64,000 bases of DNA from Schizochytrium sp. CCTCC M209059 (taxonomy: Eukaryota > Sar > Bigyra > Thraustochytrida > Thraustochytriidae), in assembly GCA_000818945.1 (NCBI GenBank), contig KN805405.1:212926-276925 (forward strand), written 5' to 3'. Shown in pieces: positions 43,714 to 53,707 of this stretch. Numbering within the stretch: the first letter of the stretch is position 1; every line of letters begins with the position of its first letter. Under the pieces are notes generated by a model, which had not been told where the DNA came from, did not search any database, and was given only the letters and a program-made list of their open reading frames with translations. The position numbers and the translations under genes are program-made.

Positions 43714-44621
43714 CACCTCCCGACCTCCCTTAGCTTATCTGAAAGATTGCCAGCTGCAGCAAGTGGCTAGCTAGCTCTCGAGTTACGCGCAGTGGTGCGG
43801 TGCACAAGACATGGTCAGTTTCGCACAAGCTACGCCGTGTCGCGTCGCGTACCGCGCCGCACACCCACCACGCGCTACACGCCTCCCCCAAAGCGTTGTT
43901 GTCCCCGCGTCGCTGTGCACGCGGCTTTGGAAGAAAGGAGAAGAGAAGAGAAGAGAAGAGTTTGAGCATCGTCACGCCGAGCTGCGCTGCGCGCCCGGGT
44001 GCGCACGACGCTGCGGAGCCTTTGCGAGCGCCCGACGGGCGCGACGACGTGGCTCGCTCTTGCTGCATCGGAGCAGCGAGCTGGCCCCGGCGTTTTGGAC
44101 CAGGGGCCGGCGAGGCCGGTCTCTCTCCGTGTACTTGCGCACGTGCGCACGTGCCACTTGAGGGAGCTACTAAGAGTGCCTCCCCGACCGCACCGGAAGC
44201 TGTCAAGTTGAGGGTACACGTGGCCAGACGGCCCGGCGGGCCGGCGGGCGATCAGACCTCGAACTCGCCTTTCGCTTCGGGCTGGCCGGGCCCAGAGCCT
44301 TCTATAGCCTAAAGAGAGTGCGCAGGTCACCTCACTCTGGCTTGGCTTACCTCAAGTAATCTCTTGGAGCACGTGAACTTGAAGAAGCCCGGCAGACGCG
44401 GAAGGCGTACAGGACTGGACGAACGAGCAGACGTTCAATGCTCACAAAGAAAGACGAAATCGTACGGATTAGGCAAACAGTACCTTACGTGTCAGTTGAC
44501 TGACTGATCTGAGGGAAATATCAAGGACGATACTCTTCATGAAACAAAGGCATATCATCTAATTTGCTCTGGAGGCCTTACGATGACCTTTGTTCGGAAA
44601 CGAGGTTGACGGAAATCGTCC
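43714..44621. other. Intergenic region between ABC D and ABC E
   Basis: GC-rich first 550 bp (GAAGA repeats about 43938-43962), AT-richer toward E. No gene supported; promoter of E presumably lies near the right end. Confidence 0.55.
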
Positions 44622-46676
44622 ATGAAGTTTACAGGCTGGCACTCCGAGCGCAGGGCTAGCAGAGACGCTGACGACTTGAAGCTAGGTCCTAGCTCAAACT
44701 TTTCCAGCGAGGCTCCTTCTTATGACAGCGACGCATGGAGCGCGAGCGAAGACGCCGAATCGGGTCTACCCGCAAACCAAAGCAAAAAGGCAGGGCGCCC
44801 TCACTACCATGACAATGACCTGGGTCTCGATGTCTCCGAAGCGAAATCCTGGAGGCGAATTATTCTTGTCATTGTCTACCTGAAGACGCTCTCTACCGTT
44901 TCCCTCAAGTGGCTTGTCGCGGTGATGCTGCGCAAGATCTTCGTCTGGCTCGAAGAGACTTTCACAGGAGGGAGTAGCCTCTTTGGACTTTCAACGTCTC
45001 GGTTTTGGAATGCAGTCTTTTTGAAAACAGTCAGTTTCTACACTCTCATTGGGTACAGCATGGGTCCGATAGTGATGATTGCACTGGGTACCGGAATTAT
45101 TCGAGCCCTACCTGTGCGTCTTGTAGGGGTCTACGCGCGTGCTCGAAGAGCACGACTCGTAGAGATTGCGCTCACCACCATGGCCCTCACCGAGATGAAT
45201 GTGGATGCAAACTATCTCTTGGAACAAGTCTCGCTTCTCAACGAGTACGAGTCCCATGTTCAAGCCCATCGCCTTGACTCAGTCGTGCGCATCGTTGTGG
45301 TGACTATCTTTTGTTTTGTCCTCTTTTGGCAAGCCACGGTCTTTACTGTATTGCTCTTTGCTATTACAATACTTCTTCGCTTCAGCCTGCAGGATCGGCT
45401 GCCTCAAGAGCCGTACCGTCGTCGTGCTGAGATTACCAGCAAAATCCACACATCGATTGATGATGTCTTACGCGGCGCCGATGCTGTGGCGACGCACAAT
45501 ATGGAATGGAGGGAGATGCATGCTCTCGCTGCCAAGAAAGCTCCAGGCATCATGATTGATCGCCAGATCTGGCGCATCCTCTTCATCTTGGGGTTTCCGG
45601 AGCTCTTCGCACTGGGCCTTATGCTGCCCGGCGTGGTTCTCTTGGCGCGGCTCATGTTTGATAATACCGACTCCGTGTCTGACGCCATCAACACTCTCTT
45701 TGCACTCACGGCTATGTTCTTTGTCTTTGACGAGGGCCATAAAGGCATTGTCGCGCTCATTCTCACGAGTTCCCAGGCACAAAGCTACAAACAATCTCTT
45801 GGTATTGTGAACGAAGTCCTCGCTGCAGTACCACCCCGGCAGCGTTTGAGAGAAAGTTTAAAGAAGGACGGCGGTCATGACAGCGAAATGGAGCGCGACC
45901 CTATTGTTCCAGGTTCGCTGGTCTTTGAGAATGTCACCGTCCAGTATCCTCGCACAAGCGCACCTGCTGTGCGCGACATCAGCTTCACCATTCCTCAGGG
46001 CCTCACCATGGCCATCGTGGCCGAGAGTGGCGGCAGAAAGTCGACCCTCTTTCGCGTTGCGTTAGCCCTCGTGCGTCACCAGAGCGGAAACGTTTTCTAC
46101 GGGAACGCGCCCTTGAATGACCTCACCAAGCATGCTATCCGCAAGCATATGGGCTTTGTAAGTCAAGACTCGATGCTCTTTGCTCGCACCATCCGCGAGA
46201 ACATTTGGTATGGCAATGTCGGCGAGCCCGATGATAGCGTCATCTGGTCCGTGTTGGAGAACCTCGGACTCGAAACGTGGGTTCGCTCGTTAAAGGCGGG
46301 TCTTGGGACCATTGTGGAGACCGAGCGCATGGTAAGCGGAGGTCAGGCGCAGCGTCTGCAGATCGCTCGCCTCTTGTGCCGTCAAGACGTGTATTATGTT
46401 CTACTGGACGAGTGTATGAGCGCCCTGGACCCTGTGATGCGTGCGACGGTGACACAGGCACTCAAGGTATTTCTGCGCGACAAGACAGCCATGGTGATCA
46501 CACATTCGCATGATACCATTTCTGATCTGTGCGACAAGGTGCTAGATCTTGGCAAGCTTGCCCACGGTGAAGACAGGGCTATTCAGTCTGCTCGAGAGTA
46601 TGTCACGGGCCTATCGCATGGCGCCAGAGTCAAAAGCACAGCATGGAATGCTCTCTTCAGCCGTATGGCCACATGA
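44622..46676 (+). CDS. ABC half-transporter E, Walker A Gly replaced by Arg
   Basis: 684 residues with the same plan as F and G: acidic N-terminus (~85), membrane region, NBD. Walker A reads AESGGRKST (467-475): codon 472 is AGA (46035-46037) where F and G have GGA, so the Gly before the invariant Lys is Arg. Other motifs (VSGGQ, LLDECMSALD, THSHDT) are intact. In P-loop proteins this Gly is nearly invariant; ATP binding at this site is likely lost, so E would be inactive or work only with a partner NBD. The 3' third is almost identical to F and an internal patch to G, showing gene conversion. Could be an early pseudogene, since no other lesion is present. Confidence 0.9.
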   Translation: MKFTGWHSERRASRDADDLKLGPSSNFSSEAPSYDSDAWSASEDAESGLPANQSKKAGRPHYHDNDLGLDVSEAKSWRRIILVIVYLKTLSTVSLKWLVAVMLRKIFVWLEETFTGGSSLFGLSTSRFWNAVFLKTVSFYTLIGYSMGPIVMIALGTGIIRALPVRLVGVYARARRARLVEIALTTMALTEMNVDANYLLEQVSLLNEYESHVQAHRLDSVVRIVVVTIFCFVLFWQATVFTVLLFAITILLRFSLQDRLPQEPYRRRAEITSKIHTSIDDVLRGADAVATHNMEWREMHALAAKKAPGIMIDRQIWRILFILGFPELFALGLMLPGVVLLARLMFDNTDSVSDAINTLFALTAMFFVFDEGHKGIVALILTSSQAQSYKQSLGIVNEVLAAVPPRQRLRESLKKDGGHDSEMERDPIVPGSLVFENVTVQYPRTSAPAVRDISFTIPQGLTMAIVAESGGRKSTLFRVALALVRHQSGNVFYGNAPLNDLTKHAIRKHMGFVSQDSMLFARTIRENIWYGNVGEPDDSVIWSVLENLGLETWVRSLKAGLGTIVETERMVSGGQAQRLQIARLLCRQDVYYVLLDECMSALDPVMRATVTQALKVFLRDKTAMVITHSHDTISDLCDKVLDLGKLAHGEDRAIQSAREYVTGLSHGARVKSTAWNALFSRMAT

Positions 46677-46990
46677 TCGTGTAGAAGACCATTGCCCCGT
46701 CAGCGGCGGCGGCGGCGGCGGCGGCGGCGACGAGGAGATATATAACATGCGCAGTAACTATTTCGTCCATATAAGGCGTAGCATAGGCCGACCTCGATTG
46801 ACGACGAAGACCACTGGCAAGCGGTCATCAGCCATGTTCTCGTCGCGTGCATGCACACCCTGTCGGTGTGCACACCTCCCGGTTCGTTCATTCGTTCGCT
46901 CACACGCATTTCGCGGCCAAAAAGCCACTAGCTAGACCATTCATTTGGTAGTATACGTACCCTACTCCCGTGGACCACCTTCCTCGCCGT
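45939..46990. repeat. Conversion/duplication tract shared with F (copy in E)
   Basis: 1052 bp matching 48898-49949 at a constant offset of 2959: nearly the whole NBD plus ~314 bp of 3' flank including a GGC run and TATATAAC. Only scattered differences except a diverged patch at ~46263-46325, where E instead equals G. Confidence 0.93.
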
Positions 46991-47485
46991 GTGTGTGTGT
47001 TTTTTTCGTCTTCGTTACTCAAGTTGGCCTAGGCCTAGGCCTACACATTGTTGTTTACAAAGAAACGTCGTCAAGCTTTATGGAGAACTGATACGGAGCG
47101 AGCGCATGACAACGAAAGGCAGCTAGGACGGGATTAAAGGGGGTGAGGGCCGGCCGCGTCCGTCGACGATCGTTGCTGCTGGCGTCCAGCGGTGGCATCA
47201 TTAAGCAATAGGTGGCTTGGAGAATGTCATGCTTGGCGATAAAAGGAGTTGGGGGGGGGGGGGGGTCCGTCGATGACAATGAGCAAAGTGGGCTTGGGGA
47301 ACTTCATGTAGTAATGCTTAGCCAGTCATTGCCAGCCAGCCACTGCAGGTCAGCCGGACAGGTTCTCCGCGCGATGCTGCAGCCTACAATTGGTCGATTA
47401 CAAGGACGTTGCGTTATCTAGGTTGGAGGCGAGGAAACGAGTAGCTCTGATGTCAGGCGGCCGCGAGACCGAAAAGACAACGAGA
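46991..47485. repeat. Promoter-flank repeat P, copy upstream of F
   Basis: Starts in a GT run and TTTTTTTCGTCTTCGTTACTC, passes CCTAGGCCTAGGCC, a 14-G run (~47252-47265) and ends in GAAAAGACAACGAGAG. It matches 52868-53405 downstream of G. It is the immediate 5' flank of F, ending ~68 bp before its ATG. Confidence 0.88.
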
Positions 47486-47553
47486 GCCTGCGCAAACGTG
47501 CTGGCCTTACATGGCAGCAACCAAAACGGGAACGTCGGGTCAGAGCGAGAAAG
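47486..47553 (+). promoter_or_regulatory. Proximal 5' leader of ABC F
   Basis: 68 bp between the end of repeat P and the ATG. Assigned by position; no TATA box visible. A GATAAAAGG site lies farther up at about 47238. Confidence 0.3.
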
Positions 47554-49635
47554 ATGGACGCCTTGCGAGGCGTCTTTGCTTCTTGGCAAAATAGTGCCGA
47601 AAGAAGAGCAAGCAAAACCAGCAGCACAGATGAAAGCAGTACCGGCAGCACGCGCGGCGGCTTCGAGAGCCAAGACGTCACTCTTCAGGTTTCAAAGGGC
47701 GCCACGTGGACGAAGGACGAAGACGTCGAACGAAGTAATGAGCAAGTCGATACGCCAGAGCAACCTCGAGATGATGCGACCTTGGGTCTCGACGTACCAG
47801 GTGCTGCCAAATGGCGACGGTTCATTTTTGGTTTTGACATGATCGGGACGTTTGCAACCATCGCCCTCAAGTGGCTTGTGGCCGTCATGCTGCGCAAGAT
47901 CTTCATTTGGCTCGAGGAGATCTTTACCGGTGGCAGGGGCTTCTTGGGGCTTCCCACGTCAAAGTTTTGGGAGACAATCTTTCTCGAAGATCTTCCGTTC
48001 TACTCTGTCTTTAGTCTCACCATTTTTGCGGGCGTGTTGGTCGCTTTGGGTGCTGCAATCCTACGCGCCCTCCCCGTGCGTCTCGCGGGCGCTTTCGCAC
48101 GCGCGCGACGCGCGCGTCTCGTCGATCTCGCAATCAACACCAGGATGCTATCCGAAATGGAATTTAACCCCTCATACCTCCTGGAGCAAATATCGCTGCT
48201 CTTCGAATTTGAGGCCAACGTCAAGTATCAGCGTACTTCATGCGTCGTCCGAATTTGTTTCGTAACCGTCTTTTGCCTCGTGCTGTTCTGGCAAGGTACT
48301 CTGCTCAACTTTGCCTTTCTCCTCGCCATGGTGGGACTTCACTTCAGTTTGCAAGACAGAATGCTAGAGAAGCCGTCTGCGCGCCGCGCTGAGCTCATCA
48401 GCAAGGTGCACGCATGCATCATTGACGTGCTGCGTGGAGCCGACGTCGTCGCGACGCACAACATGGAGAAGAGCGAGATGAAAGCGCTCGCAGCAAAGGA
48501 GGAGCCTGGTATTGACATTGATCGTGAAATGTGGCAAGTCCTCTTTCTTGTGGGCTTTCCCGAGCTCATCATTCTTTCGGTCATGATGCCTAGTCTCATT
48601 CTCTTGGCGCGCCTAATGTTGGAGTCTACCGAGTCGGTGTCGGACGCAGCCAATACGCTCTTTGCACTCACGGCCATGTTTTTCATTTTTGACGAAGGCC
48701 ACAAGTGTTTAAGAACGCTAATTGACACCAACTCGCAAGCTCACGAGTATGCTCAGGCGCTAGAAAATGTCAACGCGGCCTTGACAGCAGCGTCTGCTCA
48801 GGGAAATACTCCTGGAATGATGGGTTCCGAGGATGATGACGAAGATGGTAATGACAACTACGTTGCCCCAGGACCTCTCCTCTTTGACAGTGTCACGGTC
48901 CAGTATCCTCGCACAAGCGCACCTGCTGTGCGCGACATCAGCTTCACCATTCCTCAGGGCCTCACCATGGCCATCGTGGCCGAGAGTGGCGGCGGAAAGT
49001 CGACCCTCTTTCGCGTTGCGTCAGCCCTCGTGCGTCACCAGAGCGGAAACGTTTTCTACGGTAACGCGCCCTTGAATGACCTCACCAAGCATGCTATCCG
49101 CAAACATATGGGCTTTGTAAGTCAAGACTCAATGCTCTTTGCTCGCACCATCCGCGAGAACATTTGGTATGGCAACGTCGGCGAGCCCGATGATAGCGTC
49201 ATCTGGTCCGTGTTGGAGAACCTGGGTCTCGGGACGTGGGTTCATTCGCTGGACGATGGTCTCGGGACCGTTCTGGCGACTGAGCGCATGGTAAGCGGAG
49301 GTCAGGCGCAGCGTCTGCAGATCGCTCGTCTCTTGTGCCGCCAAGATGTGTACTATGTGCTATTAGACGAGTGTATGAGCGCCCTGGACCCTGTGATGCG
49401 TGCGACGGTGACACAGGCACTCAAGGTATTTCTGCGCGACAAGACAGCCATGGTGATCACACATTCGCATGATACCATTTCTGATCTGTGCGACAAGGTG
49501 CTAGATCTTGGCAAGCTTGCCCACGGTGAAGACAGGGCTATTCAGTCTGCTCGAGAGTATGTCACGGGCCTATCGCATGGCGCCAGAGTCAAAAGCACAG
49601 CATGGAATGCTCTCTTCAGCCGTATGGCCACATGA
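47554..49635 (+). CDS. ABC half-transporter F (TMD-NBD)
   Basis: 693 residues. N-terminus has a Ser/Thr-rich segment (STDESSTGSTRGGFESQ) shared with G. Membrane region close to G, NBD with Walker A AESGGGKST (476-484), VSGGQ, LLDECMSALD and THSHDT, all intact. The segment LGTWVHSLDDGLGTVLATERMV differs from the version shared by E and G, so F retains its own sequence in that patch. An alternative start upstream is not supported. Confidence 0.93.
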   Translation: MDALRGVFASWQNSAERRASKTSSTDESSTGSTRGGFESQDVTLQVSKGATWTKDEDVERSNEQVDTPEQPRDDATLGLDVPGAAKWRRFIFGFDMIGTFATIALKWLVAVMLRKIFIWLEEIFTGGRGFLGLPTSKFWETIFLEDLPFYSVFSLTIFAGVLVALGAAILRALPVRLAGAFARARRARLVDLAINTRMLSEMEFNPSYLLEQISLLFEFEANVKYQRTSCVVRICFVTVFCLVLFWQGTLLNFAFLLAMVGLHFSLQDRMLEKPSARRAELISKVHACIIDVLRGADVVATHNMEKSEMKALAAKEEPGIDIDREMWQVLFLVGFPELIILSVMMPSLILLARLMLESTESVSDAANTLFALTAMFFIFDEGHKCLRTLIDTNSQAHEYAQALENVNAALTAASAQGNTPGMMGSEDDDEDGNDNYVAPGPLLFDSVTVQYPRTSAPAVRDISFTIPQGLTMAIVAESGGGKSTLFRVASALVRHQSGNVFYGNAPLNDLTKHAIRKHMGFVSQDSMLFARTIRENIWYGNVGEPDDSVIWSVLENLGLGTWVHSLDDGLGTVLATERMVSGGQAQRLQIARLLCRQDVYYVLLDECMSALDPVMRATVTQALKVFLRDKTAMVITHSHDTISDLCDKVLDLGKLAHGEDRAIQSAREYVTGLSHGARVKSTAWNALFSRMAT

Positions 49636-49949
49636 TCGTGTAGAAGACCATTGCCCCGTCAGCGGCGGCGGCGGCGGCGGCGGCGGCGACGAGGAGATAT
49701 ATAACATGCGCAGTAACTATTTCGTCCATATAAGGCGTAGCATAGGCCGACCTCGATTGACGACGAAGACCACTGGCAAGCGGTCATCAGCCATGTTCTC
49801 GTCGCGTGCATGCACACCCTGTCGGTGTGCACACCTCCCGGTTCGTTCATTCGTTCGCTCACACGCATTTCGCGGCCAAAAAGCCACTAGCTAGACCATT
49901 CATTTGGTAGTATACGTACCCTACTCCCGTGGACCACCTTCCTCGCCGT
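48898..49949. repeat. Conversion/duplication tract shared with E (copy in F)
   Basis: Partner of 45939-46990. Identity runs past the stop codon to CCTCGCCGT and then ends abruptly. Confidence 0.93.
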
Positions 49950-50381
49950 TCTTGAGCACTTCATGCACGACAGCTGGTCGGTCGCCTTGCGCGTACACCG
50001 ACCAGCCTTGGCCGACCGTGAAGAAGGCGGGCTGCGACGACAAGCACGGGTCGATCGACCTCGGCCCAGCTCCGAACTAAGGAATGGCAGCTTTCGCAAG
50101 CGCAGCGACTCGGCGTGCGCGACGGCGGACCCAAACGAAGCGCGCCTGGCCACCTCCCAGGGGCAGAGGCCGACAGCCTGAGAAGTAGGTACGTATGTGT
50201 GAAGTAGTTGGAGAAGGTGCGAGGGAGGCCGGGACTCGAGGCGTGCATGGGCACGTTTGAGACCGCTATAAAAGCCGCGTGTGCAGTACGCACGCGACCC
50301 GCGCTCGATCACGGGGCCACTGCAGAGAAAAGCGGCCGGAAGGCCGGAGGGTCCGGACCACTGGCCAAATCCGGAATAAGG
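49950..50381. other. 5' flank of ABC G
   Basis: GC-rich, no gene. Includes the TATA-like element at 50266-50274. Confidence 0.5.
50266..50274 (+). promoter_or_regulatory. TATA box of ABC G
   Basis: CTATAAAAG, a good consensus match, 108 bp upstream of the ATG at 50382. It supports that start and argues against the in-frame ATG at 50208, which lies upstream of it. Confidence 0.5.
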
Positions 50382-52475
50382 ATGGACTCGGTGCGAGTCT
50401 TCCTCGCTTCTTGGCGGACGAGCGTGGACAGGCGAGGGAGTAAGACCAGCACGGACGAAAGCAGCACCGGCAGCACGCGCGGCGGCTTCGAGAGCCAGGT
50501 TGGCGCGGTTGATATTTTTCGACGCGCCTCGTCGTGGGCGCAGGATGACCTCGAACTTGGTGACTTGAAGCCCATTGAGGAGGGTAAGGAGGAGCCAAAG
50601 CGACCTCGAGATGACGCAGCCTTGGGACTTCACGTTCCGGGTGCTGCCAAATGGCGTCGCGTCATTCTCGTTTTCGATATCCTCACAACACTTTCAAACA
50701 TATCTCTCAAGTGGTTTGTGGCTGTCATGCTGCGTAAGATCTTCGTTTGGCTCGAGAAGTCCTTCACTGGAGACGAAGGCTTCTTGGGACTCCGCACGTC
50801 AAAGTTCTGGGAGGCAGTCTTTCTTGAAGACCTTTCATTCTACTCTGTCTTTAGTCTCACCATGTTCGTGAGTATAATGATCGCCTTCGGGGCTGCAATC
50901 CTTCGCGCCCTTCCCGTGCGTCTTGCAGGCGCTTACGCACGCGCGCGACGCGCGCGCCTCGTCGATCTCGCAATCAACACTAGAATGATTTCTGAGATGA
51001 ACTTCAACCCCACATACCTGTTGGAGCATATATCAGTTCTCTTTGAGTTTGAGGCCAACGTCAAGTATCAGCGCATCTCATGTGTTCGCCGCCTTTGCGT
51101 TGTGGTATTTTTCTGCCTCGTGCTGTTCTGGCAAGGTACTCTGCTCAACTTTGCCTTTCTTCTCGCCATGCTGGCACTTCACTTCATTTTGCAGGATAGA
51201 CTCCTGGAAAAGCCGTCTGCGCGCCGCGCTGAGCTCATGAGCAAGGTGCATGCGTGCATCATTGATGTGCTGCGTGGAGCCGACGTCGTTGCGACGCACA
51301 ACATGGAGAAGAGCGAGATGAAAGCGCTCGCAGCAAAGGAGGAGCCTGGTATTGACATTGATCGTGAAATGTGGCAAGTCCTCTTTCTCGTGGGCTTTCC
51401 CGAGCTCATCATTCTTTCGATCATGATGCCTAGTCTCATTCTCCTGGCGCGTCTTTTGGTGGAGTCTACCGACTCAGTGTCGGACGCAGCCAATACGCTC
51501 TTTGCACTCACGGCTATGTTCTTTGTCTTTGACGAAGGTCACAAGTGCATTTCGTCGTTGATCGAGAGCAATGCTCAGGCTCACGAGTATGCACAGGCGC
51601 TAGAAAATGTCAACGCGGCCTTGACAGCAGCGTCCGCTCAGGGAAATACTCCTGGAATGACGGGTACCGAGGATGATGACGAAGATGATGATGACAACTA
51701 CGTTGGCCCAGGACCTCTCATCTTTGACAGTGTCACGGTCCAGTATCCTCGCACAAGCGCACCTGCTGTGCGCGACATCAGCTTCACCATTCCTCAGGGC
51801 CTCACCATGGCCATCGTGGCCGAGAGTGGCGGCGGAAAGTCGACCCTCTTTCGCGTTGCGTTAGCCCTCGTGCGTCACCAGAGCGGAAACGTTTTCTACG
51901 GGAACGCGCCCTTGAATGACCTCACCAAGCATGCTATCCGCAAACATATGGGCTTTGTAAGTCAAGACTCAATGCTCTTTGCTCGCACCATCCGCGAGAA
52001 CATTTGGTATGGCAACGTCGGCGAGCCCGATGATAGCGTCATCTGGTCCGTGTTGGAGAACCTCGGACTCGAAACGTGGGTTCGCTCGTTAAAGGCGGGT
52101 CTTGGGACCATTGTGGAGACCGAGCGCATGGTAAGCGGAGGTCAGGCGCAGCGTCTGCAGATCGCTCGCCTCTTGTGCCGTCAAGACGTGTATTATGTTC
52201 TACTGGACGAGTGTATGAGCGCCCTGGACCCTGTGATGCGCGCGACAGTGACGCAAGCCCTCAAGGTATTTCTGCGCGGCAAGACAGCGATGGTGATTAC
52301 ACATTCGCACGATACCGTTTCTGATCTGTGCGACAAGGTGCTAGATCTCGGCATACTTGCACAAGGTAGAGGCAGGGCTATTCAGTCTGCTCATGAGTAC
52401 ATTACGGGCCTCTCGCGTGGCGCCAGAGTCAAAAGCGCAGCGTGGAATGCCATTTTTAATCGGATGGCAACGTGA
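50382..52475 (+). CDS. ABC half-transporter G (TMD-NBD)
   Basis: 697 residues from the ATG at 50382 (MDSVRVFLASW, aligning with the F start MDALRGVFASW). NBD complete: Walker A AESGGGKST (480-488), VSGGQ, LLDECMSALD, THSHDT. The membrane half is closest to F; the NBD patch around ETWVRSLKAGLGTIVETERM is identical to E at DNA level. The end (SRGARVKSAAWNAIFNRMAT) is similar to E/F but diverged, so the E-F conversion tract does not include G. Upstream frame extension to 50208 is rejected on the TATA position and paralogue alignment. Confidence 0.93.
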   Translation: MDSVRVFLASWRTSVDRRGSKTSTDESSTGSTRGGFESQVGAVDIFRRASSWAQDDLELGDLKPIEEGKEEPKRPRDDAALGLHVPGAAKWRRVILVFDILTTLSNISLKWFVAVMLRKIFVWLEKSFTGDEGFLGLRTSKFWEAVFLEDLSFYSVFSLTMFVSIMIAFGAAILRALPVRLAGAYARARRARLVDLAINTRMISEMNFNPTYLLEHISVLFEFEANVKYQRISCVRRLCVVVFFCLVLFWQGTLLNFAFLLAMLALHFILQDRLLEKPSARRAELMSKVHACIIDVLRGADVVATHNMEKSEMKALAAKEEPGIDIDREMWQVLFLVGFPELIILSIMMPSLILLARLLVESTDSVSDAANTLFALTAMFFVFDEGHKCISSLIESNAQAHEYAQALENVNAALTAASAQGNTPGMTGTEDDDEDDDDNYVGPGPLIFDSVTVQYPRTSAPAVRDISFTIPQGLTMAIVAESGGGKSTLFRVALALVRHQSGNVFYGNAPLNDLTKHAIRKHMGFVSQDSMLFARTIRENIWYGNVGEPDDSVIWSVLENLGLETWVRSLKAGLGTIVETERMVSGGQAQRLQIARLLCRQDVYYVLLDECMSALDPVMRATVTQALKVFLRGKTAMVITHSHDTVSDLCDKVLDLGILAQGRGRAIQSAHEYITGLSRGARVKSAAWNAIFNRMAT

Positions 52476-52867
52476 CGAAACTTGGTTTTGGACGCTTGTA
52501 GTGCAAAGCTTTCTCTCCGGAATGTTCAATAACAACAAACTGATCCCCAATCTTTCTCCCCTCTACTCGAACCCAGAGACGCACATCTTCGTGATGTCTC
52601 GCGCACCACCTTCGTTCGTATCCATAGCACAAAGGTCATCCTTTTTTTCGTGTACAGGCGGGCGTTGTGTGCCGCAGCCGCGGTGAGTGAAACATACAGA
52701 CGGACGTTCCGATCAAAGTTGAAGAGAAGCGTAGTGCGTCCAACGCCACGGTTGAAGATCCGACCCACTGGCTGCACACGCCCGACCTCGTTGGGTCCGG
52801 AGGCGCAAAGAAGAATGAGCGACGGGACGCTGGACGCCGGCACACTTGTGTGTGTGTGTGTGTGTGT
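52476..52867. other. 3' flank of ABC G
   Basis: No gene seen; ends in a GT dinucleotide run (~52848-52870) that begins repeat P copy 2. Confidence 0.55.
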
Positions 52868-53405
52868 GTGTTTTTTTCGTCTTCGTTACTCAAGTTGGCC
52901 TAGGCCTACACATTATTGTCTACAAAGAAACGTCGTCAAGCTTTATGGAGAACTGATACGGAGCGAGCGCATGACAACGATAGGCTGCGAGGACGGGATT
53001 AAAAGGGAGGAGGGGGGGGGGGTCCTCGACGGCCGGCCGCGGCCGTCGATGATAATGAGCAAAGGGGGNNNNNNNNNNNNNNNNNNNNNNNNNNNNNNNN
53101 NNNNNNNNNNNNNNNNNNNNNNNNNNNNNNNNNNNNNNNNNAAAGGGGGGGGGGGGGGGGGGGTCCTCGACGGCCGGCCGCGTCCGTCGATGATAATGAG
53201 CAAAGGGGGCTCGGTGAAGTTCATGTGTAATGCTTAGCCAGGCATTCATTGCCAAACCAGCCACTGCAGGTCAGCCGGACAGGTTCTCCGCGCGATACTG
53301 CAGCCTGCAATTGGTCGATTACAAGGACGTTGCGTTCTCTAGGTTGGAGGCGAGGAAACGAGCTCTGACGTCAGGCGGCCGCGAGACCGAAAAGACAACG
53401 AGAGG
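52868..53405. repeat. Promoter-flank repeat P, orphan copy after G
   Basis: Matches 46991-47485, the 5' flank of F, but no ABC gene follows. It contains long G runs and an inner direct repeat TCCTCGACGGCCGGCCGC (~53022 and ~53164) flanking an assembly gap. Homology stops at GACAACGAGAG, ~68 bp short of where an F-like ATG would be. Confidence 0.85.
53069..53141. other. Assembly gap (73 N)
   Basis: N run between two near-identical G-rich repeat units; probable repeat-induced gap. Confidence 0.99.
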
Positions 53406-53707
53406 GCGGGGGCCGGCCCAGAGGTTAGTATGGAGGCAGGGCACGCGCATGCAATCGTCACCCAACGTCACGTCCCGAGCGTTCAACAAGGGATTTGTCA
53501 TTACGGCCAGGCCGGGCGGCCCGCGGCCCGGTATCCGATGATTGAGAGCTACGCAAGTTTTTTGACCCCAAGTCTCAGAGTCCGAGATACACCGGTGAAT
53601 GAGAAGGTGTGGCAGCAGACCCGCAACAGACGCACGCCCTCACTGTCGGTCCGGACGCCTACAGGAGCTCGAATTGGTACTCTTCAAGCAAGAACGGCGT
53701 GGTCACG
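53406..53707. other. 5' flank of the LRR gene
   Basis: About 300 bp between orphan repeat P and the LRR start. No TATA consensus is clear and no gene is seen. Confidence 0.5.

Noticed and set aside
50208..50381. Start of ABC G at 50208
   Set aside because: It lies upstream of a TATA box, adds residues lacking in paralogues, and the ATG at 50382 aligns with the F start.
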